Source of the DNA: Candidatus Pantoea gossypiicola
GTDB lineage: Bacteria > Pseudomonadota > Gammaproteobacteria > Enterobacterales > Enterobacteriaceae
Length of the DNA: 64,000 nucleotides
Reading direction: 5' to 3'
NCBI RefSeq assembly: GCF_008632075.1
Contig: NZ_VWVM01000001.1
Span: 248,001 to 312,000 of the forward strand
Made by a program: the position numbers and the translations under genes. How positions within the stretch are numbered: position 1 is the stretch's first letter; every line of letters starts with the position of its first letter. Positions 20,518-30,456 of this stretch are shown here, piece by piece. The notes under the pieces were generated by a model, which saw only the letters and a program-made list of their open reading frames with translations, was not told the DNA's origin and ran no database searches.

Positions 20518-21003
20518 TCACCGGGGTAAAAAACTCGACGTGCTTTTCAGGTAATCAAAGAACCACCTGATGATATAACTGAACTCGGGAATGAGTTGAG
20601 ACTGTTGCCAGTCCGGACTTTTGGAAAAGCCAGTGAATGTATCAAGGAAGAACAGCAAAGCGGCTACGATCAGCACACCACGCAACGCCCCGAAACAGAC
20701 GCCCAATACCCGGTCGGTTCCCGACAGGCCGGTTTTTTCCACCAGCGTGCCGATAACGTAGTTCACAATGGCACCCACAATCAGCGTCGCCACAAACAGC
20801 ACACCGATGGCAATACCGTTACGAACCAGTTCGTCGTCAAAACCTGTAAACCAGACTGCAAGGTAGGCGTAGTAATGACTGGCGACAAAAAACGCGCATC
20901 CCCAGGTAACAAGAGATAAGGCTTCCCGGACAAACCCACGAACCAGGCTGACCAGAGCCGAAAAACCAACTACCGCAATAATGACGTAATCAATCCAGAT
21001 CAT
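20518..21003 (-). CDS. cvpA: Colicin V production protein CvpA
   Basis: Inner-membrane protein of 161 residues with four hydrophobic segments, beginning [29 protein letters not shown]. It is required for colicin V export and for envelope tolerance in E. coli; the exact mechanism is unknown. It leads the cvpA-purF operon, preceded by a purine-repressor site and a TTAGAAT -10 element. Confidence 0.95.
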   Translation of the reverse strand: MIWIDYVIIAVVGFSALVSLVRGFVREALSLVTWGCAFFVASHYYAYLAVWFTGFDDELVRNGIAIGVLFVATLIVGAIVNYVIGTLVEKTGLSGTDRVLGVCFGALRGVLIVAALLFFLDTFTGFSKSPDWQQSQLIPEFSYIIRWFFDYLKSTSSFLPR

Positions 21004-21067
21004 GAACTCTTCCAGCGCCAGTGCAATTGCACCCCTGCATCCAGTTCGGGGCGCATTCTAACAGAAA

Positions 21068-21083
21068 AAGAAAACGTTTGCGT
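21068..21083 (-). promoter_or_regulatory. PurR operator of cvpA-purF
   Basis: On the minus strand ACGCAAACGTTTTCTT is a near-perfect PurR box (ACGCAAACGTTTNCGT). It is immediately upstream of a TTAGAAT -10 hexamer (about 21054-21060) and at the same position as the E. coli cvpA-purF operator. It is embedded in a larger perfect inverted repeat (21062-21075 and 21088-21101). Confidence 0.88.
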
Positions 21084-21189
21084 AGCGGTTTTCTTTTTCT
21101 GCATCCATAAATGCGGCGATGAAAAAAAACGCAATCGCCAGGGTGATTATCAACCAGACAGGCCGTTGAAAATCGTCACTATTCTTCGT

Positions 21190-21214
21190 GGCAGCGCGCG
21201 TTAAGCGCGCTGCC
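21190..21214 (-). terminator. Hairpin downstream of dedD
   Basis: GGCAGCGCGC/GCGCGCTGCC, a perfect 10-bp GC-rich stem with a 5-nt loop, 53 bases beyond the dedD stop. There is no T-run after it. It is probably the operon's 3' boundary before the cvpA promoter. Confidence 0.5.
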
Positions 21215-21267
21215 TGCCCGGTAAAAGACGCAGCCTGTTACTGCTATCGGCAGCGCCAATCGCCGGT

Positions 21268-22047
21268 TTAACGGGCGCTGTACGGTTTTACAACACCGCC
21301 CAGTCCTGAGATGTTTTTCAGTTCACCAACTGCGCCTTGCATTTTAGTTTTCGAGGCATCAGGGCCAACGTAGATACGGGTAATCTGACCCTGAACCGGC
21401 GTTGACGGCACGGTAAAGGCGCGATAGCCCGACAGCCGCAACTGCGCGACAATCTCATTCACTTTGCTGGCGTTCTTCAGCGCACCTAACTGCACCACAT
21501 AAGCCTGTCCCGCCGGAGCCGTGGTCTCTGCCGCTTTTGGCGCTTCCTGCTTCGGCTGCTCAACCGCTTTGGGTTGCTCAACCAGCTTTGGTTTAGGCTG
21601 CTCCACGGCTTTTGGCTTCTGCTGTTCAACCAGCTTCTGCTTTGGCTGCTCGATGACTTTAGGTTTACGCGGCTCTTCGGCTTTCGGCTTCGTCACCGTC
21701 TGTGCAGGCACAGACTGATGAACCGGCGGCTGCGAGACAACAACAGGATCGCTCTCCTCATCCGGCTGCGTCCGTCCCTGCTCCGCCGTGGCGTTGGTTT
21801 TACCGTTGCCACTGCTGCTGTTGACGGCACTGCCTGCGCCTTCCGGCGGCTGAGCAGGAAGCGACTGAGTTACCGGCGGCACCATTTCGCTGTCCTGCTG
21901 ATCGTCAGGTTTCGGCACCAGCGGGATGGCAGCGAACTCCTCTTTGTAATGCTTTTTCTGACCATCCAGCAGCCCTGGCAGCACAATCACGCCAACAGCA
22001 ACCAGAATAACGGTGCCGACTAAACGGTTCTGAAACTTACTTGCCAC
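21268..22047 (-). CDS. dedD: Cell-division SPOR-domain protein DedD
   Basis: Septal-ring protein with a short cytosolic N-terminus, one membrane helix (VGTVILVAVGVIVLPGLL), a periplasmic linker and a C-terminal SPOR domain (AYVVQLGALKNASKVNEIVAQLRLSGYRAFT) that binds denuded peptidoglycan. The true start is the GTG at 22047 (MASKFQNRLVGT as in E. coli; 259 residues), preceded by AAAGGA. It overlaps folC by 11 bases. The linker contains a low-complexity run of PKP/VEQ repeats (about residues 140-180), longer than in E. coli. Confidence 0.93.
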   Translation of the reverse strand: MASKFQNRLVGTVILVAVGVIVLPGLLDGQKKHYKEEFAAIPLVPKPDDQQDSEMVPPVTQSLPAQPPEGAGSAVNSSSGNGKTNATAEQGRTQPDEESDPVVVSQPPVHQSVPAQTVTKPKAEEPRKPKVIEQPKQKLVEQQKPKAVEQPKPKLVEQPKAVEQPKQEAPKAAETTAPAGQAYVVQLGALKNASKVNEIVAQLRLSGYRAFTVPSTPVQGQITRIYVGPDASKTKMQGAVGELKNISGLGGVVKPYSAR

Positions 22048-23305
22048 GTCCTTTCTCCGTTTCAATCGATTCCATGACCTGTGCCACAGTATGGAAGGAA
22101 CCACACACCAGCACAGTGTCCTGCGGCGCAGCCCGCTCGCGCGCCTGCTGCCAGGCGAGTTCAACCGAACCAAAGGCCTCGCCCTGCGGCAGCGCGTCCA
22201 GCAGCTGCTCTGCACTGGCACCGCGCGGACCGTCAAGCGGTGCACAGTACCAGGCATCAACCATTGGAGCCAATGCCGCGAGCGTTCCGGCGATATCTTT
22301 ATCATGCAGCATGCCCACGACGGCATGCACTTTGCCGCGTTTCGGCAGCGCCGACAGCCGCGACGCCAGATAGCCTGCCGCGTGCGGATTATGAGCGACA
22401 TCCAGAATCACGCGCGGTGATTCACTTATTGTCTGAAACCGCCCTGGCAGCATCGCCAGCGGCAGGCTGGCGCGAATCTGCGTCTCACTGACCGCAAGCC
22501 CTGAGACCCGCAGCGCTATCAATGCAGTCGCCGCGTTAGGCAGCGGTACCTGAGGCAACGGCAGATCGTTCAGCTCGCCCTGCGCATCACGCAGCGACCA
22601 GCTTTCGGCCTGCGCATGCCAGGACCAGTCGCGGTTGCGCTGTAACAGTTGAGCGCCTTTTTCCTGCGCGACCACAGCGATGCTGTGTGGCATATCGGGT
22701 TCACCGACTACCGCCGGTTTCCCCGCGCGAAAGACGCCCGCTTTCTCACGTCCGATGTTTTCGCGATCCGGTCCCAGCCAGTCGGTGTGATCCAGCGCGA
22801 TGCTGGTGACTACGGCGACATCGGCATCCACGATGTTGGTGGCATCCAGTCGTCCGCCGAGGCCGACCTCGAGGATCACGACATCCAGTTGCGCCTGGCG
22901 GAATAGATTCAGCGCGGAGAGCGTACCGAATTCAAAGTAGGTCAGCGAAATATCAGCCCGTCCGGCTTCAATCTCCGCAAAGCTGGCACAGTGCTGCGCT
23001 TCACCAAGCTCCTCGCCCTGAATCCGGACGCGTTCGGTATAGCGCACCAGATGCGGCGAGCTGTAGACGCCTACGCGATAGCCCGCAGCGATCAGCAGCG
23101 TTTCCAGGGTGCGGCAGGTGGTGCCTTTACCATTGGTACCGGCTACGGTAAAGACAAACGGAGCGGGTTTCAGCAGGTCGAGACGAAGTGCTACCTGACG
23201 AATACGGTCCAGGCCCAGTTCAATGGCCTGCGTATGCAGATGCTCAAGATAATAAAGCCACGTGGCCAAAGGCGACGTGGCTTGAGGAAGGTGAAGATTG
23301 TCCAT
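22037..23305 (-). CDS. folC: Bifunctional folylpolyglutamate/dihydrofolate synthase FolC
   Basis: Adds glutamate to dihydropteroate and to folates using ATP. It has 422 residues, as in E. coli. The P-loop VAGTNGKGTTCRTLE is at about residues 54-68, and the Mur-ligase-like central region VDADVAVVTSIALDHTDWLGPDRE and VILDVAHNPHAAGYL are present. It is co-directional with accD upstream and dedD downstream, with an 11-base overlap to dedD. Confidence 0.95.
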   Translation of the reverse strand: MDNLHLPQATSPLATWLYYLEHLHTQAIELGLDRIRQVALRLDLLKPAPFVFTVAGTNGKGTTCRTLETLLIAAGYRVGVYSSPHLVRYTERVRIQGEELGEAQHCASFAEIEAGRADISLTYFEFGTLSALNLFRQAQLDVVILEVGLGGRLDATNIVDADVAVVTSIALDHTDWLGPDRENIGREKAGVFRAGKPAVVGEPDMPHSIAVVAQEKGAQLLQRNRDWSWHAQAESWSLRDAQGELNDLPLPQVPLPNAATALIALRVSGLAVSETQIRASLPLAMLPGRFQTISESPRVILDVAHNPHAAGYLASRLSALPKRGKVHAVVGMLHDKDIAGTLAALAPMVDAWYCAPLDGPRGASAEQLLDALPQGEAFGSVELAWQQARERAAPQDTVLVCGSFHTVAQVMESIETEKGRGK

Positions 23306-23366
23306 ATGTCCCGTTTTGCTAATTTATACCTGGCAGACTGGTGCTGCGGTATACGGTGCATTGGTA

Positions 23367-23389
23367 AGAGGCGCGAAAGTCGCGCCTCT
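23367..23389 (-). terminator. Hairpin between accD and folC
   Basis: AGAGGCGCGA/TCGCGCCTCT, a perfect 10-bp stem with a 3-nt loop, 11 bases after the accD stop. It is followed by TTACC rather than a T-run, so it is more likely a partial attenuator than a full terminator. Confidence 0.5.
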
Positions 23390-23399
23390 CTATCTCCTG

Positions 23400-24314
23400 T
23401 CAGGCCTCGTTGCTTTCCGATTCAGTCGTCGCGGGAGCGGACGGTTCACCGTCATGCAGCGGTGCCGGCAGGTTCATCATTTTGGCCAGCAGGCTTGCCA
23501 GTTTGTAGCGCATTTCCGGGCGGCGGATGATCATATCAATCGCGCCCTTCTCAATCAGAAACTCACTGCGCTGGAAGCCCGGCGGCAGTTTTTCACGCAC
23601 GGTCTGCTCGATGACGCGTGGGCCGGCAAAGCCAATCAGCGCTTTAGGCTCCGCAACGTTGAGGTCACCCAGCATGGCGAAACTGGCAGAAACACCACCC
23701 ATAGTCGGGTCAGTCAGCACAGAAATATACGGAAGACCACGCTCCTGCATTTTTGCCAGTGCCGCACTGGTTTTCGCCATCTGCATCAGCGACTGCAGCG
23801 CTTCCTGCATACGGGCACCGCCACTGGCGGAGAAGCAGATCAGCGGACAGTTATCTTCCAGTGCCTGCTCAACTGCCCGTACAAAGCGTGCACCGACTAC
23901 AGAGCCCATTGAACCGCCCATAAAGGCAAATTCAAACGCTGCCGCAACAACGGGCATACTGTGCAACTGACCTTTCATTACGATCAGCGCATCTTTCTCG
24001 CCGGTATCTTTCTGTGCTGCTACCAGACGATCTTTGTACTTCTTGGAATCGCGAAACTTCAGCAGATCTTTGGGTTCAAGCTCACTGCCAAGCTCAACCA
24101 TCGTGCCCTGATCGAGGAAACTGCCGAGGCGCTCACGCGCGTGCATACGCATGTGGTGGTCGCACTTCGGGCAAACCTCCAGATTACGCTCCAGCTCGGC
24201 GCGGTAGAGAACCTGGCCACAGCTGTCGCACTTGGTCCACACCCCTTCCGGGATGCTGGCTTTGCGCGTTGGCGTCGTGGTGCTTTTATTAAGAATGCGT
24301 TCAATCCAGCTCAT
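23400..24314 (-). CDS. accD: Acetyl-CoA carboxylase carboxyltransferase subunit beta AccD
   Basis: Beta half of the carboxyltransferase that forms malonyl-CoA, partner of AccA. It has 304 residues, as in E. coli. The N-terminal zinc ribbon has Cys29, Cys32, Cys48 and Cys51 (CDSCG and CPKC). The crotonase-like core contains [25 protein letters not shown] and [28 protein letters not shown]. It is downstream of dedA with a 144-base gap. Confidence 0.97.
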   Translation of the reverse strand: MSWIERILNKSTTTPTRKASIPEGVWTKCDSCGQVLYRAELERNLEVCPKCDHHMRMHARERLGSFLDQGTMVELGSELEPKDLLKFRDSKKYKDRLVAAQKDTGEKDALIVMKGQLHSMPVVAAAFEFAFMGGSMGSVVGARFVRAVEQALEDNCPLICFSASGGARMQEALQSLMQMAKTSAALAKMQERGLPYISVLTDPTMGGVSASFAMLGDLNVAEPKALIGFAGPRVIEQTVREKLPPGFQRSEFLIEKGAIDMIIRRPEMRYKLASLLAKMMNLPAPLHDGEPSAPATTESESNEA

Positions 24315-24458
24315 TGATGACCTTTCTGTTTAAAACTGACCTGGTCCAGTCGTCTTGATACTGCTGAAAACCGCTTCAGCAGACGGTAAATGTCGCTCAT
24401 TAAACCACAACCTGTTCAGACTGTGGATAAAAATCTGGTCTTACCCCTGAGCGAAGTC

Positions 24459-25121
24459 TTACGGCAGCTTCTGCTGCTTCGCCTGACGGCGATGACGCCA
24501 GACTTCAATCACACCCGGCAGAATCGAGACCAGGATAATGCCCACAATCAGCAGCTTCAGGTTTTCCTGCACCACGGGCAGATCGCCAAACAGGTAGCCG
24601 GCATAGGAGAACAGCAGCACCCATAACAGCGCACCCGTTACGTTGAACAGCGCAAAGTGGCGATAGGACATATGGCCCATACCGGCAACAAACGGCGCAA
24701 ACGTGCGGACAATCGGCACAAAGCGCGCCAGGATAATGGTTTTTCCGCCGTGACGGGCATAAAACGCGTGGGTTTTATCCAGATGGCTGCGACGGAAAAT
24801 CTTCGAGTTCGGGTTACTGAACAGCCGCTCGCCAAACAGGCGGCCAATGGTGTAGTTCACCGCATCGCCCAGCACCGCGGCCACCACTAACAACGCCACC
24901 ATCACATGCACATTGAGATCGTTACCCGGCAGTGCAGCCAGTGCACCCGCCACAAACAGCAGCGAATCGCCTGGCAGGAAAGGCGTCACAACCAGCCCGG
25001 TTTCGCAGAACAGAATCAGGAACAAAATAGCGTAAATCCAGATACCGTACTGTGCAACCAGCTCGGCCAGATGCACATCGATGTGCAGAATAAAATCGAC
25101 CAGAAAATGGAGAAACTCCAT
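24459..25121 (-). CDS. dedA: DedA-family inner-membrane protein
   Basis: Multi-span membrane protein of the DedA/VTT family, associated with membrane homeostasis and undecaprenyl- or phospholipid flipping. The start at 25121 gives 220 residues beginning [21 protein letters not shown], matching E. coli DedA; the longer frame merely reads back through truA. Conserved [20 protein letters not shown] and [27 protein letters not shown] segments are present. It sits between truA and accD as in E. coli. Confidence 0.94.
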   Translation of the reverse strand: MEFLHFLVDFILHIDVHLAELVAQYGIWIYAILFLILFCETGLVVTPFLPGDSLLFVAGALAALPGNDLNVHVMVALLVVAAVLGDAVNYTIGRLFGERLFSNPNSKIFRRSHLDKTHAFYARHGGKTIILARFVPIVRTFAPFVAGMGHMSYRHFALFNVTGALLWVLLFSYAGYLFGDLPVVQENLKLLIVGIILVSILPGVIEVWRHRRQAKQQKLP

Positions 25122-25150
25122 AGCACGCCCTTTTAAGTCCTGAAAGTGAA

Positions 25151-25954
25151 TTAATCCGCGAGGAACAACGGTCCCATCGACGGCTGTGGTAACGCAAAGT
25201 GGGATGGGTAATCCACCGCCACCAGATACAACCCTTCTGCCCGGGCTGTGGCTGCGGCTAATGTCCGATCCTTCGCCGCCAGCAGCGTTGCCATCCATGA
25301 CTCCGGCTTATTGCCGCAGCCTATCTCCATCAGGCTGCCCACGATATTGCGCACCATGTGATGCACAAACGCGTTGGCTTTAATATCCACAATCACGTAG
25401 GGCCCCTGACGCGTCACGTTGAGGTGAATCACGTTGCGCCAGGGAGTACGTGACTGGCACTGCACCGCGCGGAATGAGGTGAAATCATTCTCGCCTAACA
25501 AACATTGCCCGGCTCGCTGCATCTTCTCCGCATCCAGTGGATGGTAAAAGTGCGTCACGCCCTGCGCCAGCACCGCCGGACGCAGGCGCTGATTGTAGAT
25601 CAGGTAGCGATAGCGTCGGGCCGTGGCGCTGAAGCGGGCATGAAATTCATCCGGCACCGCTTTCACCCAACGCACCGCAATATCTGCCGGCAGATTGGCG
25701 TTGACGCCCAGCGTCCAGGCACCATCAGGCCGCTGCGACGTGGTTTCGAAATGGACCACCTGCCCTGTGCCGTGCACGCCCGCATCGGTGCGGCCAGCAC
25801 AAAAAATGCTGACCGGATGATCGGCGACTTTCGACAGCGCGCGCTCTACCTTCTCCTGCACGCTGCGGACTTCATTCTGGCGCTGCCAGCCGTAGTAACG
25901 GCTGCCGTCATACTCGATACCGAGCGCCAGTTTTTGCGTCTGACCATCGGACAT
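25151..25954 (-). CDS. truA: tRNA pseudouridine(38-40) synthase TruA
   Basis: Isomerises uridines 38-40 in the anticodon stem of tRNAs. It has 267 residues (E. coli 270). The catalytic Asp57 is in [21 protein letters not shown] and [21 protein letters not shown] are typical of the family. It starts 2 bases after the usg stop, so translation is probably coupled. Confidence 0.96.
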   Translation of the reverse strand: MSDGQTQKLALGIEYDGSRYYGWQRQNEVRSVQEKVERALSKVADHPVSIFCAGRTDAGVHGTGQVVHFETTSQRPDGAWTLGVNANLPADIAVRWVKAVPDEFHARFSATARRYRYLIYNQRLRPAVLAQGVTHFYHPLDAEKMQRAGQCLLGENDFTSFRAVQCQSRTPWRNVIHLNVTRQGPYVIVDIKANAFVHHMVRNIVGSLMEIGCGNKPESWMATLLAAKDRTLAAATARAEGLYLVAVDYPSHFALPQPSMGPLFLAD

Positions 25955-25956
25955 GC

Positions 25957-26964
25957 TTACAGATACTCCTGAACCAGTTTCTCAGCGGTTTTCACCGCCA
26001 TCAGCGCGCCGCCAAAACGAATGTTGTCCGCCACTGACCAGAACTGCAGCAACTCCGGAATACCATAGTCGTTGCGCACAGCACCGATGCTCAGTTCGCC
26101 GTTGCCAGAAGCATCCGTCACTGGCGTTGGCACATCATCTTCTTCGCTCAGACGAATATCTGACGCCATCGCCAGCTCGGCACGCGCTTCTTCCGCAGAG
26201 AGCGGGCGCAGGTTTTCGATATGCACAATCTGCGCGTTACCGTAGAACACCGGAGCCTGTACGCTGCTGACCGCAATGGGCAAGCCTTCGTCCTGCAGGA
26301 CTTTGCGCACCTGATCAATCAGGCGACGTTCACTCTCCACGCTGCCTTCTGCGTCGGCCTGTTGTGGCATCAGGTTAAACGCCAGCTGACGACCAAAGTG
26401 ATGTTCATCAGCTGGGATACCATTCAGCAGGCGGGCACTTTCACCCGCCAGCGCATCGACTGCCACTTTGCCGTAGCTGGAAACCGAGATCAGATTGGTC
26501 ACCTGTAAACGGCTCAGCCCGGCCGCATCTACCAGCGGTTTAATCGCCGTCAGCAGCTGGCTCACCAGGTTGTCCGCCACGCTGATGATGTTGCGATTGC
26601 GATAATCTGCCAGCACCTGCGGGTTGACATCTGGCACCACCAGCGGCACATCGGGTTCCAGCGCAAACAGCTCACTGCTGTCGATCACCAGACAACCCGC
26701 ATTGGCCGCTTCGTCGGCAAAACGTGCCGAGGCGTCACGACCCGCCACGAAAAAGGCCAGCTGTGCCTGTGACCAGTCGAACGTCTCTGCATTGTCGACC
26801 CGCACCGAGCGGCCCTCGAAACGTTTAACTTCACCCGCGCTGTTTTCGCTGGCCAGCAAATATAATTCACCAACCGGGAACTGGCGTTCCGCCAGCAGTT
26901 CCAGTACAGCGTTCCCTACTGCGCCTGTTGCGCCCAGTAGCGCAATATTCCAGCCGTCAGACAT
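25957..26964 (-). CDS. usg: Usg, aspartate-semialdehyde dehydrogenase-like protein
   Basis: 335-residue paralogue of aspartate-semialdehyde dehydrogenase with an intact N-terminal NADP-binding motif ([17 protein letters not shown]). The region where Asd has its catalytic Cys reads [18 protein letters not shown], without a cysteine, so it is unlikely to have that activity; no function is known. It is the first gene of the usg-truA unit, 36 bases after a terminator that separates it from pdxB. Confidence 0.93.
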   Translation of the reverse strand: MSDGWNIALLGATGAVGNAVLELLAERQFPVGELYLLASENSAGEVKRFEGRSVRVDNAETFDWSQAQLAFFVAGRDASARFADEAANAGCLVIDSSELFALEPDVPLVVPDVNPQVLADYRNRNIISVADNLVSQLLTAIKPLVDAAGLSRLQVTNLISVSSYGKVAVDALAGESARLLNGIPADEHHFGRQLAFNLMPQQADAEGSVESERRLIDQVRKVLQDEGLPIAVSSVQAPVFYGNAQIVHIENLRPLSAEEARAELAMASDIRLSEEDDVPTPVTDASGNGELSIGAVRNDYGIPELLQFWSVADNIRFGGALMAVKTAEKLVQEYL

Positions 26965-26987
26965 GTTGGTTTACTCCAGACAATGAC

Positions 26988-27019
26988 ATAAAAACAGAAG
27001 GCGGTGATATTCACCGCCC
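26988..27019 (-). terminator. Intrinsic terminator upstream of usg
   Basis: GGCGGTGA/TCACCGCC stem (27000-27018) with a 3-nt loop, followed on the minus strand by TTCTGTTTTTATG. It ends transcripts coming from pdxB or the ERIC region just before usg, implying an independent or attenuated usg-truA transcript. Confidence 0.75.
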
Positions 27020-27029
27020 AGGGATTCAG

Positions 27030-27122
27030 ATTTATTCCCATCGTCTTTCACGTTGCAGCGTTGCTGGCAGCGTTCACTCACCCGAATCACTTATCGGAGT
27101 AAGCTCATCGGGATTCGTTCTC
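27030..27122 (-). repeat. ERIC (IRU) intergenic repeat
   Basis: On the minus strand the segment reads CGAATCCCGATGAGCTTAC, then ATAAGTGATTCGGGTGAGTG, then CGCTGCAACGTGAAAGACGA and TGGGAATA. It lines up along its length with the enterobacterial repetitive intergenic consensus (GAATCCCCAGGAGCTTAC, AAGTGACTGGGGTGAGCG, GCAGCTTGAAGTATGACGGGTATA). It lies in the 302-base pdxB-usg gap, the only sizeable gap of that operon. The rest of the gap (27123-27266) shows nothing recognisable. Confidence 0.78.
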
Positions 27123-27266
27123 CTGCCGCCTTAATGCAACCCGAAATCCATTGGGTCTATCTCCCCTGAACTGGCCGTCATACAGGCACGCCAGCATTGC
27201 GCACCTTCCGTCAACTGTTCAGTACAGTACGGAAAAGCGCGCCAGGGCGCTGGCCTGCAGCGCCCG

Positions 27267-28400
27267 TTACTTCGGGGAGTAGATTGCGTTAAAGCCCAGC
27301 TGATTCAGCATCTCAGCCGTTGAGGCGTCATCACAGTTTACCTGCAGCGAAGACCACTCGCGGCGCTCCAGATACTGCTTGCGCAGACGATCAAACTCGC
27401 CGGGTTTCGCCGCCACTTTACGTAGCGGGGCATCATCGCGGCGCACATCATACACCAGATGCGCCAGGCGTTTCAGTGTTGGCTGATCCAGCGGGCCATT
27501 CAGGGTCATTTCACTGAATTCCGGCTCCGGCAGTAATGAGCTGAGCGGCACCTGCTGCGGCTGACCGATAAAGTTGCACCAGGCTTCAAAGACCTGGGTG
27601 GTGCCGCGTGCTTTGCCTTCCAGCGTGTAGCCCGCGATGTGCGGCGTGGCGACGTCGACCTTATCCAGCAGCGCCAGCGAGAGATCCGGCTCCGGCTCCC
27701 AGACGTCCAGCACTACGCTGAGATCATGGCGCATTTTCAGCACCTCCAGCAGCGCGCCGTTGTCCACGACCGGGCCGCGACAGGCGTTGATCAGGATGGT
27801 GTTGGGCTTCAGCGCCATCAGCAGCGCGGCATCCGCCAGATGCCAGCTTTTGTAAGGGCCGTCTTTAAACAGCGGTGTGTGGAAGGTCAGAATATCCGCC
27901 TGCTCTGTCACCGCCTCCAGTGACAGGAAATCGCCTACGTCACCGCGATCGGCGCGTGGTGGATCGCACAGCAGGGTTGTGATGCCCCAGGCTTCCAGCC
28001 GCTTCTGCAGCCGCCCGCCAACGTTACCGACGCCCACAATGCCGACTGTGCGGTCACGCAGCTCAAAACCATCGCGCTCCGCCAGCAGCAGCAGCGCAGA
28101 GAAAACATATTCCACCACCGCAATAGCGTTACAGCCGGGAGCGGCAGAGAACGCAATGCCCGCCTGCTGCAGCCAGTTCTCGTCGATATGATCGGTGCCC
28201 GCCGTCGCGGTGCCGACAAACTTCACCGGTTTTCCAGCCAGCAGCGATTCATTCACCTGGGTGACAGAGCGCACCATCAGGCCATCGGCATCGGCCAGCT
28301 CAGCCACCGGCAGCGGACGCCCCGGCACCGCGACCACGTCGCCGGTACGACTGAATAACTCACGGGCATAAGGCATATTTTCATCGACCAGAATTTTCAC
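27267..28400 (-). CDS. pdxB: Erythronate-4-phosphate dehydrogenase PdxB
   Basis: Second step of the DXP-dependent pyridoxal phosphate pathway. D-2-hydroxyacid dehydrogenase family, 377 residues (E. coli 378). Visible are [11 protein letters not shown], the Rossmann motif [17 protein letters not shown] (about residues 118-134), [14 protein letters not shown] and the catalytic His in [17 protein letters not shown]. The C-terminal DUF3410 dimerisation domain is present. Confidence 0.96.
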   Translation of the reverse strand: MKILVDENMPYARELFSRTGDVVAVPGRPLPVAELADADGLMVRSVTQVNESLLAGKPVKFVGTATAGTDHIDENWLQQAGIAFSAAPGCNAIAVVEYVFSALLLLAERDGFELRDRTVGIVGVGNVGGRLQKRLEAWGITTLLCDPPRADRGDVGDFLSLEAVTEQADILTFHTPLFKDGPYKSWHLADAALLMALKPNTILINACRGPVVDNGALLEVLKMRHDLSVVLDVWEPEPDLSLALLDKVDVATPHIAGYTLEGKARGTTQVFEAWCNFIGQPQQVPLSSLLPEPEFSEMTLNGPLDQPTLKRLAHLVYDVRRDDAPLRKVAAKPGEFDRLRKQYLERREWSSLQVNCDDASTAEMLNQLGFNAIYSPK

Positions 28401-28455
28401 TACGGCTTTCCTGTCTGTTACATGTGAGGCAATTATTCTGGCACAAAGCGACGCG

Positions 28456-29235
28456 TTAGCCTAACCGCGCACGGTAGCGATCGGGCGTGGTGCCTGCCTG
28501 TTGCTGGAACATCACAATCAGCGCCGAGGCGGAACTGTATCCCAGCTCATGGGCGATGCTCTGCACACTTTCTCCCTGCTCGAGCAGTACGATGGCGCGC
28601 AGAAACCGCAGGCGCTGTCGCCACTCACCAAACGTCATATGCAGATGCTGCTGGCAGCGCCGCGCCAGCGTCCGTTCAGTCGTAAAGACCCGCGCTGCCC
28701 AGCCCGCCAGTGTCGTGTTATCGCCCGGATGCGCTTCCAGCGCATGTAACACCGGTGCCAGAAACTTATCGTCCGAAGTCGGCAGATAACTCTCCTGCAC
28801 CTGCGCCAGCTTCAGACGATCGCGCAGCACCTCGCACAGTCGCCACTGGGCATCCGTTGCGGGTTGCTCGATTTGCTGCTCAGCGAAATCGTCCATGATG
28901 GCGTGTGCAATGGGATCCACCAGCATCAGACAGGCGCGCCGGGGTAAGTCGGCGCAGAGCGGTGCCGCCAGATTAAAGGTGCGGAACTGCGCCTGACGAT
29001 GGTTATAGCTGCTGTGAAGCTGACCCGGCGGGATCCAGACCGGAATATCGGCCGGTGTCAGCAGGCGTTCACCCTCTACCTGCATCTCCAGGACGTGGCT
29101 CTTCACCATGATCAGCTGGCCCCAGACATGAGAATGTGGCAGATATTCGGTGCGGGCATTGGCCTGTTCATAGCGCATAAAGTAGCGTAGCTGCGGTGCA
29201 TTGACCGGCGGCTGGTAGGTCACTTTCAGGCTCAT
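28456..29235 (-). CDS. AraC-family transcriptional regulator
   Basis: 259 residues: an N-terminal cupin sensing domain ([24 protein letters not shown], then [22 protein letters not shown]) and a C-terminal double helix-turn-helix ([38 protein letters not shown], then [32 protein letters not shown]). The layout resembles NimR/YeaM-type regulators that control an adjacent exporter. It is divergent from the EamA transporter gene, its likely target. Inserted between pdxB and flk relative to E. coli. Ligand unknown. Confidence 0.85.
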   Translation of the reverse strand: MSLKVTYQPPVNAPQLRYFMRYEQANARTEYLPHSHVWGQLIMVKSHVLEMQVEGERLLTPADIPVWIPPGQLHSSYNHRQAQFRTFNLAAPLCADLPRRACLMLVDPIAHAIMDDFAEQQIEQPATDAQWRLCEVLRDRLKLAQVQESYLPTSDDKFLAPVLHALEAHPGDNTTLAGWAARVFTTERTLARRCQQHLHMTFGEWRQRLRFLRAIVLLEQGESVQSIAHELGYSSASALIVMFQQQAGTTPDRYRARLG

Positions 29236-29343
29236 TCTGTCCGCTCACTCGCTCATTTTGTCCGATATTAACTATCTGGATAAATCCGGACAAGCGTACA
29301 CTGCGCCTCATTAATGGCGTGTGATGATATATGGAGAGTCAGC

Positions 29344-30243
29344 ATGTTTTTCCTGTACCCGCTCTTCGCGGTGATGATCTGGTCGATCAACTCAATTGTC
29401 AGCAAACTGTCGGCCAGTGCGATCGATCCGGCAGCGATCTCATTCTATCGCTGGTTGCTGGCGCTACTGGTGCTGACCCCCTTTGTGCTGCCTGGCGTGT
29501 GGCGCACGCGTCAGATCATCAAACCGCATCTCTGGCGGCTGGCGATTCTTGGGCTGCTCGGCATGGTGCTCTACCAGAGCCTCGCCTATTACGCGGCGCA
29601 CAGTGTCAGCGCCCTCTTTATGGGGATCATCGGCGCGCTGATCCCACTGCTTACCGTACTGCTGAGCGTGGTTATCCTGCGGATTGCGCCAACGCTCGGT
29701 ATCCTGCTCGGCAGTATCATCTCTTTTTGCGGGCTGGTGTGGCTGGTTAGTGAAGGTGACGTGATGCAACTGCTGAATCACGGCATGGGCAACGGTGAAC
29801 TGATGATGCTGGCTGCTTCCACCGCCTATGCGCTGTATGGCGTCCTGACGAAACGCTGGGCGCTGCCACTGCCAATCTGGCAGAGTCTCTATGTGCAGAT
29901 CGTATTCGGCGTACTGCTGTTGCTGCCCGGCTTTTTACTGGCACCTGACGTATCGCTTAACTGGCATAACCTCCAACTGGTGGCGTTCGCCGGACTGTTC
30001 GCCTCCCTCATCGCGCCCTTTTTATGGATTCACGGCGTGCAGCACCTCGGTGCCAGCACCACCAGCATCTTTATGAATCTGACGCCGCTGTTTACCGCAT
30101 TGATCGCCGTGCTGTTTCTGCATGAGCAGCTGCACAGTTACCACTGGATAGGCGGTGGTCTGACGCTGGGCGGTGTCATACTGGCGCAGCGGCTGCGCAC
30201 ACCTTTAACCCGGCATAAACCGGTAACTCAGCCACCATCCTGA
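29344..30243 (+). CDS. EamA/DMT-family exporter
   Basis: 299-residue inner-membrane protein with about ten hydrophobic segments in two EamA repeats (roughly residues 3-135 and 148-285). The start at 29344 (MFFLYPLFAVMIWSINSIVSKL) follows GGAGAG at 6 bases; ten extra upstream codons have no site. Likely exports a small metabolite or drug, with expression set by the divergent AraC regulator. Substrate cannot be read from sequence. Confidence 0.85.
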   Translation: MFFLYPLFAVMIWSINSIVSKLSASAIDPAAISFYRWLLALLVLTPFVLPGVWRTRQIIKPHLWRLAILGLLGMVLYQSLAYYAAHSVSALFMGIIGALIPLLTVLLSVVILRIAPTLGILLGSIISFCGLVWLVSEGDVMQLLNHGMGNGELMMLAASTAYALYGVLTKRWALPLPIWQSLYVQIVFGVLLLLPGFLLAPDVSLNWHNLQLVAFAGLFASLIAPFLWIHGVQHLGASTTSIFMNLTPLFTALIAVLFLHEQLHSYHWIGGGLTLGGVILAQRLRTPLTRHKPVTQPPS

Positions 30244-30364
30244 ACCGCACCCGCTGCGGATTAAGGTGCAGGGCTGCGGTGAGTAAAGATGCAACTGAAG
30301 GCAGTGATAAACCAGGTCGGCTGGGGTTCACAACTGAAGCGTAAATCTCGCACCGAAACGCGAG

Positions 30365-30394
30365 TCCCCCGTGGGATTTCCCGGGGGCTTTTGC
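30365..30394 (+). terminator. Hairpin with short T-run after the EamA gene
   Basis: CCCCC-gt-GGGA/TCCC-GGGGG, a bulged stem followed by CTTTTG, 122 bases after the transporter stop and about 63 bases before flk. It probably terminates the exporter transcript. Confidence 0.55.
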
Positions 30395-30456
30395 TATCAT
30401 GGCCTATTCGTTTTCCGGCGCACCCCACGCTGTTCTGTTTTCCCAAGGAATCCGCC

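Noticed and set aside
21268-22401. 377-residue version of DedD starting inside folC
   Set aside because: The first 118 residues are folC read in another frame; homology and a ribosome site place the start at the GTG at 22047.
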